Assembly (NCBI GenBank): GCA_937907415.1
Contig: CALCHY010000162.1
Coordinates: forward strand, 1-64,000
Source of the DNA: an uncultured Trueperaceae bacterium
GTDB taxonomy: Bacteria > Deinococcota > Deinococci > Deinococcales > Trueperaceae
Direction of reading: 5' to 3'
Length of the DNA: 64,000 bases
Part shown: in pieces, positions 1 through 10,391 of the stretch
How positions within the stretch are numbered: the stretch's first letter is position 1
Layout: every line of letters starts with the position of its first letter
Position numbers and translations under genes: made by a program
Notes under the pieces: generated by a model
What the model was told of the DNA's origin: nothing
Database searches by the model: none
Seen by the model: only the letters and a program-made list of their open reading frames with translations

Positions 1-2357
1 GTGATGCGGCGCTCGTCGAGCCTGCGTTGGAGCTGCTCGACTTGCAGCGTTGCGATGGTGCGGATCTGAGCCTGATCGAGGGCATGGAAGACGATGACCT
101 CGTCTATGCGGTTGAGGAACTCCGGCCGGAAGTGCGAGCGCAGCTCCGCGAACACCGTCTCTTTGAGGGTGTCGTAGTCCGCGCCGTGGCGGCTGGCCTC
201 CAGGATCTGCGGTGAGCCGATGTTGCTCGTCATGATTATCACGGTGTTGCGGAAGTCCACGGTGCGGCCCTGCGAGTCGGTAAGGCGCCCGTCGTCGAGT
301 ACCTGCAGGAGCGTGTTGAACACGTCCGGGTGCGCCTTCTCGATCTCGTCAAGCAGGATGACGGCGTACGGTTGGCGCCTGACCGCCTCGGTCAACTGGC
401 CGCCTTCCTCGTAACCCACGTAGCCGGGAGGTGCGCCGATGAGCTTGGCGACGTTATGGCGCTCCATGTACTCGGACATGTCCAGCCGCACCATCTTGTC
501 CTCGCTGTCGAAGAGTTGCGCCGCCAAGGCCTTGGCCGTCTCCGTCTTACCCACGCCGGTCGGCCCGAGGAAGATGAACGAGCCGATGGGCCGGTTGGGG
601 TCGGACAGGCCCGCCCGCGAGCGGCGGATGGCGTCCGCCACCGCCGTTATCGCCTCGTCCTGGCCGATGACGCGCTGATGGAGTTCGTCTTCGAGGTGCA
701 GGAGCTTCTCCCGTTCGCCCTCGAGCAGCCGCGCGACGGGGATGCGCGTTGCGCGCGCCACGACCTGCGCCACTTCCTCCTCGCCGACCTCGAGGCGCAC
801 GTAACGCGCGTCATCGAGCTGTTGAGCGAGGCGCCTGACCTCGGCCTCGAGCTTAGGTAGCTCGCCGTAGCGCAGCTGCGCCGCCGTTGCCAGGTCGTAC
901 TCGCGCTCCGCGCTCTCGATCTGCGTGCGCACCCGGTCGAGTTCCTCCTGATCGGAGCGCCACTCCTCCAGCACCGCGCGTTCCGCCTCCCAGTCGGCTT
1001 GGGCCTGCCCGATCTGGTCGGCGATCACCTTCAACTCCTCCTCTATGCGGATGAGGCGGGCCGCCGAGTCAGGGTCCGACTCACGTTTGACGGCCTCGTG
1101 CTCGATCTCGAGCTGGAGTTTGCGGCGCCTGAGGTCGTCGATCTCCTCCGGCAGGCTGTCCAGTTGCACCCTGATGCGGCTGGCGGCCTCGTCGATGAGG
1201 TCGATGGCGGAGTCGGGGAGGCGGCGGTCAGACACGTAGCGGTGCGCCATGGTGGCGGCGGCGATGATGGCCAAGTCGGTGATGCCGACGCCGTGGTGGA
1301 CCTCGTACTTCTCTTTGATGCCGCGCAGGATGGAGATGGTCTCCTCCACGCTCGGTTCGTCGACGAAGATGGGCTGGAAGCGCCGCTCTAGCGCCGCGTC
1401 CTTCTCGATGGTGCGGTACTCGTCGAGGGTGGTGGCGCCGATCATGCGCAGTTCACCGCGGGCGAGAGGGGGCTTGAGCATGTTGCCGGCATCTACCGCG
1501 CCCTCGGCCTTGCCAGCGCCGACGATGGTGTGCAGCTCGTCGATGAACAGGATGATCTCTCCTGCAGAGCGGGCCGTCTCCTCGATGACGGCCTTGAGGC
1601 GTTCCTCGAACTCCCCGCGGTACTTGGCGCCTGCCAGGAGGCTGCCCATGTCTAGTTGGACGATGCGCTTGTTCTGTAGTCCGTCAGGCACGTCCTTGTT
1701 GATGATGCGCTGCGCGAGCCCCTCTGCGATGGCGGTCTTGCCGACACCGGGCTCACCGATGAGGACGGGGTTGTTCTTGGTGCGCCGCAGCAGGATCTGG
1801 ACGGCGCGTCTGATCTCGTCGTCCCTGCCGATGACGGGGTCGAGCTTGCCGTCGCGCGCGCGCTGGGTGAGGTCGATGCCGTACTTCTCGAGCGACTCGA
1901 AGGTGCCCTCTGCGTTGCGGCTCTCGACGTGCTGGCCGCCGCGGATGGTGACGGCTGCCTCCTTGAGGGCGGCCGCGGCCGGCAGCGCGTCGAGCTGCCT
2001 GCCCGCCACTTCGCGGAGGGCCACGAGGAGCGTGTCTGCCGCCACGAAGGCGTCCTGCCACTCCAAGGCGAGGGCCTCGGCGCGCGTGAAGACGTTACCT
2101 AGTTCGGCGCTCATGAACTGGGCGTCCGAACCCGATACGACTGGGAGTTTAGCGAGACCGGCGTCGACCGCGCCACGCGCCGCCACGGGATCGGCGCCTG
2201 CGCGCTCTACGACGCGGCTAGGCAGGCCGGCCGGGTCTGCGAGTAGTGCTGCGGCTAGGTGCAGCGGACCGACTTGCTGCTGTTGACGTGTGCGCGCCAC
2301 CTGTTGGGCGCTGGCGATGAGTTGAAGCGCTGCCTCGGTGAAGCGTTCGGCATCCAT
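1..2357 (-). CDS. clpB: ATP-dependent chaperone ClpB (3' end cut by window edge)
   Basis: ClpB is the cytoplasmic AAA+ disaggregase that works with DnaK to rescue aggregated proteins after heat or oxidative stress. About 785 residues are visible; the family is usually about 860, so the last part of the C-terminal AAA+ domain lies outside the window. In order I read an N-terminal Clp repeat domain (about 1-145), a first AAA+ module with Walker A GEPGVGKT near 199-206, a long charged coiled-coil middle domain (about 405-530) that separates ClpB from ClpA/ClpX, and a second AAA+ module with Walker A GPTGVGKT near 599-606. The start ATG at 2357 is preceded by no Shine-Dalgarno sequence; the -10 box lies 6 bases upstream, which implies a leaderless mRNA. 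A HAIR-like operator overlaps the promoter, so control by HspR is likely. Confidence 0.97.
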   Translation of the reverse strand, partial: MDAERFTEAALQLIASAQQVARTRQQQQVGPLHLAAALLADPAGLPSRVVERAGADPVAARGAVDAGLAKLPVVSGSDAQFMSAELGNVFTRAEALALEWQDAFVAADTLLVALREVAGRQLDALPAAAALKEAAVTIRGGQHVESRNAEGTFESLEKYGIDLTQRARDGKLDPVIGRDDEIRRAVQILLRRTKNNPVLIGEPGVGKTAIAEGLAQRIINKDVPDGLQNKRIVQLDMGSLLAGAKYRGEFEERLKAVIEETARSAGEIILFIDELHTIVGAGKAEGAVDAGNMLKPPLARGELRMIGATTLDEYRTIEKDAALERRFQPIFVDEPSVEETISILRGIKEKYEVHHGVGITDLAIIAAATMAHRYVSDRRLPDSAIDLIDEAASRIRVQLDSLPEEIDDLRRRKLQLEIEHEAVKRESDPDSAARLIRIEEELKVIADQIGQAQADWEAERAVLEEWRSDQEELDRVRTQIESAEREYDLATAAQLRYGELPKLEAEVRRLAQQLDDARYVRLEVGEEEVAQVVARATRIPVARLLEGEREKLLHLEDELHQRVIGQDEAITAVADAIRRSRAGLSDPNRPIGSFIFLGPTGVGKTETAKALAAQLFDSEDKMVRLDMSEYMERHNVAKLIGAPPGYVGYEEGGQLTEAVRRQPYAVILLDEIEKAHPDVFNTLLQVLDDGRLTDSQGRTVDFRNTVIIMTSNIGSPQILEASRHGADYDTLKETVFAELRSHFRPEFLNRIDEVIVFHALDQAQIRTIATLQVEQLQRRLDERRI

Positions 2358-2363
2358 GCAGCG

Positions 2364-2394
2364 ATGATAGATACTTGAGTCTCATGTTGTCAAC
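2364..2394 (-). promoter_or_regulatory. clpB promoter overlapped by a HAIR-like HspR operator
   Basis: On the minus strand a perfect -35 box TTGACA (2393-2388) is followed after 18 bases by the -10 box TATCAT (2369-2364). The ATG of clpB begins 6 bases further on. On the plus strand 2374-2394 reads CTTGAGT, seven bases, TGTCAAC. The known HspR box (HAIR) is CTTGAGT-N7-ACTCAAG, so one half-site is perfect, the other matches at 4 of 7, and the spacing is exact. The operator covers the -35 box and spacer, which fits repression by steric block. Confidence 0.78.
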
Positions 2395-2487
2395 TTATCT
2401 AACAACGGAGGTGCGGCAGACTAGCGTGCTGAGCTGCTACTGCCAGCACCGCACCACACCCTCCGCCCAGCCAGCCGCCAGATACAG

Positions 2488-2524
2488 CATGTCGGCGCCA
2501 CCCAACCCAGGCGGCGCCGACATG
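2488..2524 (-). terminator. Hairpin downstream of pntB, candidate terminator
   Basis: A perfect 12-base inverted repeat (CATGTCGGCGCC at 2488-2499 and its complement at 2513-2524) with a 13-base loop lies 27 bases past the pntB stop codon and upstream of the clpB promoter. There is no T-tract after it on either strand, so it may end transcription inefficiently or act as a 3' stabiliser. Confidence 0.5.
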
Positions 2525-2550
2525 AAACGCTCCTCTTACCTAGTGCTAAC

Positions 2551-3918
2551 TCATGCGTCCTTGAACTCCGCCACCAGCGTACCGAGGCTCGCCTTGGCGT
2601 CGCCGAACAGCATGCGGGTGTTCGGCTTGTAGAAGAGGGGGTTCTCCACCCCGGAGAAACCTGGGTTCATCGAGCGCTTCAGCACGAAGCAGGTGCGCGC
2701 CTGGTCGACATTGATGATCGGCATGCCGTAGAGCGGGCTGGCCTTGTCTTCACGCGCCGATGGGTTGACGACGTCGTTGGCGCCGATGACGACCGCCACG
2801 TCAACCATCTCCATCGTCGGGTTCACGTCGTCTGGCTCGACCAGCTGCTCGTACGGCACGTTCGCTTCGGCCAACAGCACGTTCATGTGACCTGGCATGC
2901 GGCCGGCGACCGGGTGGATGACGTAGCGCACTTCTGCGCCGTTCTTCTCGAGCAGGTCAGCGAGTTCCTTCACGACGTGCTGCGCTTGCGCGACGGCCAT
3001 GCCGTAACCGGGAACGAAGATGACGTTCGAGGCGGCTTCGAGGATGTAGAACGCGTCGTCCGCCGTGATCGGCTTGATCTCGCCTTCCACTGCGGTGGTC
3101 GAGGCGCTGGTAGCGGAACCGAAGCCGCTGAAGAGCACGTTCGCGAGCGAACGGTTCATCGCCTTGCACATGATCTGCGTGAGGATCAGACCAGAGGCGC
3201 CCACCAGCGAGCCCGCCACCACGAGGACCGTGTTGCCGATGGCGAAGCCTGCCGCTGCGCCCGCGATGCCAGAGTAGCTGTTCAGGAGCGAGATGACGAT
3301 GGGCATGTCGGCGCCGCCGATCGGCAGTACCGCGAGGACGCCAAGCACGAGTCCGAGCACGAGGAAGATGAGCAGCAGCGGGTAGGACGACGCTGGGGCG
3401 ATCACGAAGATGACACCCAAGATGACGGTGCCAGCGAGCAGGCCAGCGTTTACGAGCTGCTGCGAGCCGAACAAGATGGGCTTACCGCTGATGCGCTCGG
3501 AGAGCTTGGCCCACGCCAACCCGGAGCCCGTCGTCGTTACGGCGCCGATGACGACAGCCGCGAACACCGCTATGGAAGACACGACGTCGGAGTGGGGGTT
3601 GCGTATGTACTCGTTCCAGCCGACCAGCATGGAAGCCAAGCCGCCTGAACCGTTCAACAGGGCAACCATCTCCGGCATGGCTGTCATCTTCACGGTCCGC
3701 GCGATGTAGAGGCCGATGGCAGCCCCGATGAGAACCCCGATGAGGATGAAGGTGTAGTCGATGCCGGACTGCAACAGCGTGGCGCCAGCAGCGATAAGCA
3801 TGCCGACGGCCGAAAGCATGTTGCCCTTGCGTGCGGACGCGGCGCGGCCGAGCATCTTGAGGCCGAGTATGAAGAGCACGGCCGAGACGATGTAAGCGAG
3901 TGGGATCAGCGTCTCCAC
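2551..3918 (-). CDS. pntB: NAD(P) transhydrogenase subunit beta
   Basis: This is the beta subunit of the proton-translocating nicotinamide nucleotide transhydrogenase. The enzyme uses the proton gradient to move hydride from NADH to NADP+. The protein has 455 residues, the usual length. The first two thirds are about nine hydrophobic helices that form the proton channel (domain II). The soluble NADP(H)-binding domain III occupies the last 180 or so residues, with the GYGMAVAQAQ fingerprint, then AGRMPGHMNVLLAEA and VVIGANDVVNP. The start is a GTG seven bases after the pntAb stop. It is the last gene of the operon pntAa-pntAb-pntB, the split three-gene form. Confidence 0.97.
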   Translation of the reverse strand: METLIPLAYIVSAVLFILGLKMLGRAASARKGNMLSAVGMLIAAGATLLQSGIDYTFILIGVLIGAAIGLYIARTVKMTAMPEMVALLNGSGGLASMLVGWNEYIRNPHSDVVSSIAVFAAVVIGAVTTTGSGLAWAKLSERISGKPILFGSQQLVNAGLLAGTVILGVIFVIAPASSYPLLLIFLVLGLVLGVLAVLPIGGADMPIVISLLNSYSGIAGAAAGFAIGNTVLVVAGSLVGASGLILTQIMCKAMNRSLANVLFSGFGSATSASTTAVEGEIKPITADDAFYILEAASNVIFVPGYGMAVAQAQHVVKELADLLEKNGAEVRYVIHPVAGRMPGHMNVLLAEANVPYEQLVEPDDVNPTMEMVDVAVVIGANDVVNPSAREDKASPLYGMPIINVDQARTCFVLKRSMNPGFSGVENPLFYKPNTRMLFGDAKASLGTLVAEFKDA

Positions 3919-3925
3919 CCCTAAC

Positions 3926-4210
3926 TCACTTGCCTTTCTCGCCGGCGCGGAACATGCCGAGCATCCGGTCGGTTACCAAGTAGCCGCCCACGACGTTGAC
4001 GGTGGCGGCTACGATCGCGATGACGGCGAGCGCCGAAGCTAACGGTCCATGCACTGCGGTCGCGGCGATGGCGCCGACGATCGTGATGCCCGAGATGGCG
4101 TTGGAGCCGGACATGAGCGGGGTGTGGAGTTGCGACGGGACCTTGTTGATGAGTTCGAAGCCAAGGAAGATGGCTAGGATGAAGGCCAGGAGCAGCAGCA
4201 TGATGGTCAT
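3926..4210 (-). CDS. pntAb: NAD(P) transhydrogenase subunit alpha, membrane part (PntAb)
   Basis: This 94-residue protein corresponds to the membrane portion that is fused to the C-terminus of PntA in E. coli but separate in Rhodospirillum, Thermus and relatives. It has three to four hydrophobic segments. The family signature 'HTPLMSGSNAISGI' lies at about 28-41. It contributes to the proton channel together with PntB. Its ATG overlaps the stop codon of pntAa by four bases (ATGA), which indicates translational coupling, and pntB follows after seven bases. Confidence 0.95.
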   Translation of the reverse strand: MTIMLLLLAFILAIFLGFELINKVPSQLHTPLMSGSNAISGITIVGAIAATAVHGPLASALAVIAIVAATVNVVGGYLVTDRMLGMFRAGEKGK

Positions 4211-5349
4211 ACTTCTCCGATCGCGGCGCGCACTCGCTCGTCGCGCACTTCGCCCTGCGAAGTGAGTAGGCAGGCGCTGATCACCTCATCCTGGGTATCG
4301 AGGCGCAGGGCGCTCGCCTCCTTGTCCCAGGCGTGTTCGATCAGTAAGTAGAGGTTGTTCGCGTAGACGAGGCTGGCGTCTTTTGCGACTTGCGCTGGCA
4401 TGTGCTCGAGGCCGACGATGAGCACGCCGTTCGACGTCAACGTGTCCTCGCCCGCGCGCGTGCCCTCTACGTTGCCGCCCGTACTTGCTGCCAGGTCGAC
4501 GACCACGCTGCCTGCGCGCATGCCCGCCACCATCTCAGCGCTGATGATGCGCGGAGCGCGGCGTCCGAACACCTGCGCCGTCGTAACTACCACGTCAGCG
4601 CCAGCGCAGACCTTCGCCATCTGCTTGCGCTGCGACTCGAGTTGCTCGGGCGTCAGTTCCTTGGCGTAACCCTGAGCGGACTGGCCCGTCTCACCGACAT
4701 CGATCTCAACGAACCTGGCGCCAAGCGACTGGACCTGCTCCTTGACGACGGGCCGCGTGTCGTATGCCTCCACGCGCGCGCCTAGGCGCTTGGCGGTAGC
4801 GATGGCCTGGAGCCCAGCCACGCCGGCCCCGACCACGAACACGCGCGCTGGCGGGATGGTCCCCGCCGGGGTGCTCATCATGGGGAAGGCCTTCACGGAG
4901 CGGCTAGCTGCCAGCACGACCGCGGCGTAACCAGCGAGGCTTGCCTGACTAGAGAGGGCGTCCATCTTCTGCGCGTACGTGGTGCGAGGGATGAGCTCCA
5001 TGCACAGCGAGTTGAGGCCATCAGCGGCCAGGGCGCGCACTAGGTCGCCATTGAAGAACGGGTCGAGGAACCCAGCGACGGTCGCACCGCGCTTCAGCCC
5101 CTCGAGCGTCGCCAACGTTGGCGGTTGCACGGTCAGGAGGAGGTCTGCGCCCGCCAGCAAGCGCGCTCGCTCGGGTTCGAACTTGGCTCCGGACTTAGCG
5201 AACTCGTCGTCACTAAAGAACGACAGCGTGCCCAGCCCCGGCTCTAGGGTGACGGTGGCTCCGAGCTTCACGAGCTTCTCGACCACCTGCGGGGTAAGCG
5301 GGCTTCTCCGCTCACCGGTTACGGTCTCCTTCAGCGCGACGATGTTCAT
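4207..5349 (-). CDS. pntAa: NAD(P) transhydrogenase subunit alpha, NAD-binding part (PntAa)
   Basis: This soluble NAD(H)-binding domain I of the transhydrogenase belongs to the alanine dehydrogenase/PNT family. I chose the ATG at 5349 because MNIVALKETVTGERRSPL is the conserved N-terminus; an in-frame start 13 codons upstream would add an unrelated stretch. That gives 380 residues. The nucleotide-binding Rossmann segment VFVVGAGVAGLQAIATAKRLGA lies around residues 155-177, followed by VEAYDTRP. The mobile-loop region and the C-terminal GLEHMPAQVAKDASLVYANN are as in the family. It is the first gene of the pnt operon, divergent from pfkA with only 92 bases between them. Confidence 0.95.
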   Translation of the reverse strand: MNIVALKETVTGERRSPLTPQVVEKLVKLGATVTLEPGLGTLSFFSDDEFAKSGAKFEPERARLLAGADLLLTVQPPTLATLEGLKRGATVAGFLDPFFNGDLVRALAADGLNSLCMELIPRTTYAQKMDALSSQASLAGYAAVVLAASRSVKAFPMMSTPAGTIPPARVFVVGAGVAGLQAIATAKRLGARVEAYDTRPVVKEQVQSLGARFVEIDVGETGQSAQGYAKELTPEQLESQRKQMAKVCAGADVVVTTAQVFGRRAPRIISAEMVAGMRAGSVVVDLAASTGGNVEGTRAGEDTLTSNGVLIVGLEHMPAQVAKDASLVYANNLYLLIEHAWDKEASALRLDTQDEVISACLLTSQGEVRDERVRAAIGEV

Positions 5350-5427
5350 ACCGCGCTCATCTTTGCACGTACCTCGGGCCCGAGGCACGGGTCACTTGCC
5401 CCTGCGGAGCGAGGCGCTTTGCGGCGA

Positions 5428-5433
5428 TATACT
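5428..5433 (+). promoter_or_regulatory. pfkA -10 box (near-leaderless start)
   Basis: TATACT lies 8 bases upstream of the pfkA ATG. There is no Shine-Dalgarno sequence between them and no good -35 box. Transcription would begin at or within a base or two of the start codon. Confidence 0.5.
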
Positions 5434-5441
5434 CCTCAGTC

Positions 5442-6410
5442 ATGAAGCATTTCGGCGTGCTCACCAGCGGAGGCGACGCTCCCGGCATGAACGCGGCAAT
5501 CCGCGCAGTGGTCCGCACGGCGGTTCACGACGGCATCCGCATCTCGGGCGTTTACCGCGGTTTTCAAGGACTCGTAGAAGATGACGTCGTCGAGATGGGC
5601 CCGCGCGCCGTCGCCAACGTCTTGCAGCGTGGCGGGACCATCCTGCGCACCGCTCGGTGCGAAGCCTTCTTTCACCCACAAGGCCGGGCGGCCGGCGCTG
5701 AGACCTTGCGCCGCCACGGCATCGACGGGCTGATCGTCATCGGTGGCGACGGCAGCTTCCGCGGCGCCCAGCTCCTGCAAGAAGAGCAGGGCATCCATGT
5801 CGTCGGCATTCCGGCCACCATCGACAACGACATCAACGGCACCGACGTCTCCATCGGCTTCAACACGGCCCTCGACGTGGCGCTAGACGCCGTCGACCGC
5901 CTGCGCGACACGGCCGCTAGTCACGACCGCCTCTTCCTCATCGAGGTCATGGGCAGGCGCGCCGGGCACATCGCGCTGGCTGTGGGGGTGGCGGGTGGCG
6001 CCGAGGTGATCCTGGTGCCGGAGGCGCCACTACCAGCCGCTGAGGTGACAGAGATGCTACTCAAGGCCGAGGCTCGCGGCAAGACCTCCAGCATCGTGGT
6101 CGTGGCGGAGGGGGCTTACGAGGGCGGCGCTGCCTCGCTGCAGAAGGCCATCGAGGCCTCGTGCGGCTTCGAGGTGCGCACCGTCATCCTCGGTCACACC
6201 CAACGCGGCGGCAGCCCGAACGCCCGCGACCGCGTGCTCGCCTCGCGCCTCGGCTTCCATGCCGTGCGGGCGCTAGCGGCCAATCACAGCGGCGTCATGG
6301 TCGGAACCGACAGGCGCGAGGTCACCTTGGTACCACTGCAGGAACTCGAGCAGCACCCGAGGGACATCGACCGCGAGCTCCTCGAGATCGCTTACGTCCT
6401 GGCGGTGTGA
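5442..6410 (+). CDS. pfkA: ATP-dependent 6-phosphofructokinase
   Basis: PfkA phosphorylates fructose 6-phosphate to the 1,6-bisphosphate, the committed step of glycolysis. The protein has 322 residues, typical of bacterial PfkA. The ATP loop GVLTSGGDAPGMNAAIRAV is at residues 5-23. The motif GGDGS near 102-106 has glycine where pyrophosphate-dependent enzymes have aspartate, which favours ATP as donor. The catalytic segment GIPATIDNDI follows near 123-132, then MGRRAGHIAL and a substrate-contact GHTQRGGSP near 247-255. It is transcribed divergently from the pnt operon and converges on tyrS, 29 bases away. Confidence 0.97.
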   Translation: MKHFGVLTSGGDAPGMNAAIRAVVRTAVHDGIRISGVYRGFQGLVEDDVVEMGPRAVANVLQRGGTILRTARCEAFFHPQGRAAGAETLRRHGIDGLIVIGGDGSFRGAQLLQEEQGIHVVGIPATIDNDINGTDVSIGFNTALDVALDAVDRLRDTAASHDRLFLIEVMGRRAGHIALAVGVAGGAEVILVPEAPLPAAEVTEMLLKAEARGKTSSIVVVAEGAYEGGAASLQKAIEASCGFEVRTVILGHTQRGGSPNARDRVLASRLGFHAVRALAANHSGVMVGTDRREVTLVPLQELEQHPRDIDRELLEIAYVLAV

Positions 6411-6439
6411 TCAGCGCGCACCAAGCCGACGCTTAGGAC

Positions 6440-7810
<1,371 letters not shown>

Positions 7811-7838
7811 TCAACGGCGGGCAGCTTATCACGCGCCC

Positions 7839-7889
7839 CTGCTAGCATCGTCCAAGGAACGGCGCCCGAGGCGGGCGCCTTAGGAGGTA
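7839..7889 (+). promoter_or_regulatory. gnd-zwf promoter with hairpin next to the ribosome-binding site
   Basis: An extended -10 element (TGC then TAGCAT at 7842-7847) precedes a short leader of roughly 40 bases. In the leader GGCGCCC (7861-7867) pairs with GGGCGCC (7873-7879) across a five-base loop. The Shine-Dalgarno sequence TTAGGAGG follows at once, and the gnd ATG lies at 7893. The hairpin stops one base short of the ribosome-binding site. Confidence 0.55.
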
Positions 7890-7892
7890 CGA

Positions 7893-8792
7893 ATGGAACT
7901 CGCGATCATCGGCCTAGGCCGCATGGGAGCCGACATGACGCGCCGCCTCATGCACGGCGGACACGCACCGGTAGTCACCGACCTCTCCCCCGACCCCGTT
8001 GCGGAGCTCGTCGAAGAAGGTGCCCGCGGGGCAAGCAGCATCGCGGAGGCCATCGCGCAACTCGCGGCGCCACGAGTGGTGTGGTGCATGGTGCCCGCTG
8101 GCGACCCGACCGAGCAGGTGATAGTGCAGGCGCTCGCCGCCATGTCGGCAGGTGACGTGCTGGTTGACGGCGCGAACTCCAACTGGGAGGACTCGCGCCG
8201 CCGCGCCGCCTTGGCCGAGGAGGCCGGCGTGCTGTGGCTGGACGCGGGCGTCTCAGGCGGAGTGTGGGGGCTCGAGCAGGGCTACAACCTCATGGTCGGC
8301 GGTCACGACGATGCCTTCGCCATCGCGAAACCCATCCTGGAGACGCTGGCGCCAACCGGCGGCCTCGTCCACGTCGGGCCGCCAGGTTCTGGCCACTTCG
8401 TGAAGATGATCCACAACGGCATCGAGTACGGCCTGCTGCAGGCCTACGGTGAAGGCTTCGAGGCCCTCGCGACCTACCCGCACCACCAGTTGGACCTGCC
8501 CGCCATCGCCAGGTTGTGGACCAACGGCTCCGTCGTGCGTTCGTGGCTCCTCGAGCTCCTCGCTGACGCGCTCCATGACGATCCGCGCCTCGACGAGCTC
8601 AAGGGTTACGTGAACGACAGCGGCATGGGCCGCTGGACCGTCGATTACGCCGTAGCTCACGCCGTGCCGATGCCAGCCGTGACGGCCGCGCTGTACGCAC
8701 GCTTCGCCAGCCGTGAGACCGACAGCTTCGCCAACCGCGCCATCGCTGCACTAAGAAACCGCTTCGGCGGTCACAAGACCAAGAAAGCATGA
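7893..8792 (+). CDS. gnd: 6-phosphogluconate dehydrogenase (decarboxylating), short form
   Basis: This enzyme oxidises and decarboxylates 6-phosphogluconate to ribulose 5-phosphate in the pentose phosphate pathway. At 299 residues it is the short form, about 170 residues shorter than the E. coli type. The Rossmann fingerprint GLGRMGADMTRRL begins at residue 7, and an aspartate ends the second strand (VVTDLSP), which suggests NAD rather than NADP preference (inference). The substrate motifs VDGANSNWEDS, GGVWGLEQGYNLMVGG and GHFVKMIHNGIEYG are all present, including the catalytic lysine in FVKMIHN. It overlaps zwf by four bases (ATGA), so the two oxidative-branch enzymes are translationally coupled. 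No lactonase gene lies nearby. Confidence 0.95.
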   Translation: MELAIIGLGRMGADMTRRLMHGGHAPVVTDLSPDPVAELVEEGARGASSIAEAIAQLAAPRVVWCMVPAGDPTEQVIVQALAAMSAGDVLVDGANSNWEDSRRRAALAEEAGVLWLDAGVSGGVWGLEQGYNLMVGGHDDAFAIAKPILETLAPTGGLVHVGPPGSGHFVKMIHNGIEYGLLQAYGEGFEALATYPHHQLDLPAIARLWTNGSVVRSWLLELLADALHDDPRLDELKGYVNDSGMGRWTVDYAVAHAVPMPAVTAALYARFASRETDSFANRAIAALRNRFGGHKTKKA

Positions 8793-10333
8793 ACACGCCA
8801 TCCAGCGACGCGGCCGGCGCCCCGACGAGGCGTAGCGAAGCGGTAGCCATGCCGGCATCGCCCGACTCCGTGGCGCGCAGCAAGCCGGCGCAGCCGTGCG
8901 CGTTCGTCATCTTCGGGGTGACGGGCGACCTCACGGCCCGCAAGCTCGTGCCCGCCCTCTACCAACTGCACCTCAAGGGCGAACTCAACGAGGCAAGCGT
9001 GATAATCGGGCACGCGCGCAGGGCCATGACGGACGACGAGCTGCGCGCATATCTCGGCGCGGAGATGGCCAAGGAAGTCCCAGACCTAGACGCCGCCGCC
9101 TGGAACGACCTCGCCAAACGCATCAGCTACGTCCAGGGCGACTATCAGAGCGACAACGGCTTCGTGCGCCTCGCCGAAAAGCTCAAGGACCTCGAGGTGG
9201 CGGGCACGATCTTCTACACGGCCACGCCGCCAGAGGTGTACAGCCGCATCGCGCGGTCCCTTGCCGAGGCCGGCCTCGCCGAACCGCAGGACGGCAAGTT
9301 CACGCGTCTCGTCATCGAGAAGCCGTTCGGGGAGGACGAGGCGTCCGCGAAGAAGCTCAACGCGGAACTGCTTACCCACTTCACTGAGCAGCAACTCTTC
9401 CGCATCGACCACTACCTCGCCAAGGAGACGGCACAGAACCTCGCCGTCCTGCGCTTCGCGAACACCATGTTCGAACCCGTGTGGAACAACCGTTACATCG
9501 ATCACGTGCAGATAACCATGATCGAGCCGATGGGCGTCGAGGGTCGCGGTCAGTTCTATGAGGCCGCCGGCGTCCTGCGCGACGTTTTCCAGAACCACCT
9601 GCTGCAACTCCTCGCCCTCATGGCCATGGAGCCGCCCGTGCGCTTCGACGCGCGCAACGTCCGCGACGAGAAGGTCAAGTTGTTCAGCGCCGTGCGCTGT
9701 CCAACGCCGCAGGAGACGGTCCTCGGACAGTACGTGGCGGGCAACGGCATGGTGGGTTACCGCCAGGAAGGTGAAGTGGACCCGAACTCGAAGCAGGCGA
9801 CCTACGCTGCCATGGAGTTGGTCGTCGACAACTGGCGTTGGGCTGGGGTGCCGTTCTATCTCAGGTCGGGGAAGCGCCTCGAGGCCAAGGCAAGCGAGAT
9901 CGTGCTGCAGTTCAAGGCGACGCCGCACGTGCCCTTCAACCTGGCCGCGCCCGTCAGCGCGGACAGGCTCGTCATGCGCATAGTGCCTGACGAGGGCATG
10001 ACCATCCGCTTCAACGGTAAGCGTCCCGGGCAGCGCGTCGAACTTGACCGCATCGGCCTCGACTTCTCTTACCAGCGGAGCTTCACCGGCAGCATCCCTG
10101 ACGCGTACGAGACGCTTATCCTCGACGTGATGGAAGGCGACGCCACGCTCTTCATGCGGGCTGACGAGGTCGAAGCGCAGTGGCGCATCGTCGACCCGAT
10201 CATCCGCTACATCGAGGAGAAGGCGCCAACGCCCGACTTCTACGAGGCTGGCGGCATGGGCCCGCAGGCGGCTTACGCCATGCTCGCTAAAGTCGGCAGG
10301 AGTTGGAAACGCCCGGCTGGCGTCAAGCATTGA
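8789..10333 (+). CDS. zwf: Glucose-6-phosphate 1-dehydrogenase
   Basis: Zwf oxidises glucose 6-phosphate to 6-phosphogluconolactone, the entry to the pentose phosphate pathway. The protein has 514 residues. A loosely conserved N-terminal 30 residues precede the coenzyme-binding segment FVIFGVTGDLTARKLVPAL (about 35-53). The EKPFG motif is near 175, and the active-site motif RIDHYLAKETAQN is near 204-216 with its catalytic histidine. The region DVFQNHLLQLLALMAMEPP is typical. The ATG overlaps the gnd stop codon; internal methionines at residues 21 or later are possible but would leave the coupling unexplained. Confidence 0.97.
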   Translation: MNTPSSDAAGAPTRRSEAVAMPASPDSVARSKPAQPCAFVIFGVTGDLTARKLVPALYQLHLKGELNEASVIIGHARRAMTDDELRAYLGAEMAKEVPDLDAAAWNDLAKRISYVQGDYQSDNGFVRLAEKLKDLEVAGTIFYTATPPEVYSRIARSLAEAGLAEPQDGKFTRLVIEKPFGEDEASAKKLNAELLTHFTEQQLFRIDHYLAKETAQNLAVLRFANTMFEPVWNNRYIDHVQITMIEPMGVEGRGQFYEAAGVLRDVFQNHLLQLLALMAMEPPVRFDARNVRDEKVKLFSAVRCPTPQETVLGQYVAGNGMVGYRQEGEVDPNSKQATYAAMELVVDNWRWAGVPFYLRSGKRLEAKASEIVLQFKATPHVPFNLAAPVSADRLVMRIVPDEGMTIRFNGKRPGQRVELDRIGLDFSYQRSFTGSIPDAYETLILDVMEGDATLFMRADEVEAQWRIVDPIIRYIEEKAPTPDFYEAGGMGPQAAYAMLAKVGRSWKRPAGVKH

Positions 10334-10376
10334 CCACCGAACGCGCCTAGCTGCGCTTAGCGCCGGCCAAGGCGCG

Positions 10377-10385
10377 TGCTAGCGT
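10377..10385 (+). promoter_or_regulatory. Extended -10 promoter of the arginase gene (leaderless)
   Basis: TGC followed by TAGCGT at 10380-10385 lies six bases before the ATG at 10392. No Shine-Dalgarno sequence fits in that gap, so the transcript should start at the start codon. Confidence 0.55.
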
Positions 10386-10391
10386 TGGCGC

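Noticed and set aside
1249..2286. Long open frame of 345 codons on the plus strand
   Set aside because: It is antisense to clpB; its composition is serine/arginine-rich, as expected of a third-position GC shadow, and clpB motifs are unmistakable on the other strand.
5442..6410. Pyrophosphate-dependent phosphofructokinase
   Set aside because: The donor-site motif is GGDGS, with glycine where pyrophosphate enzymes have aspartate.
9086..10330. Open frame of 414 codons on the minus strand
   Set aside because: It lies opposite zwf, which has all its active-site motifs; the frame reads as a low-complexity GC-rich shadow.
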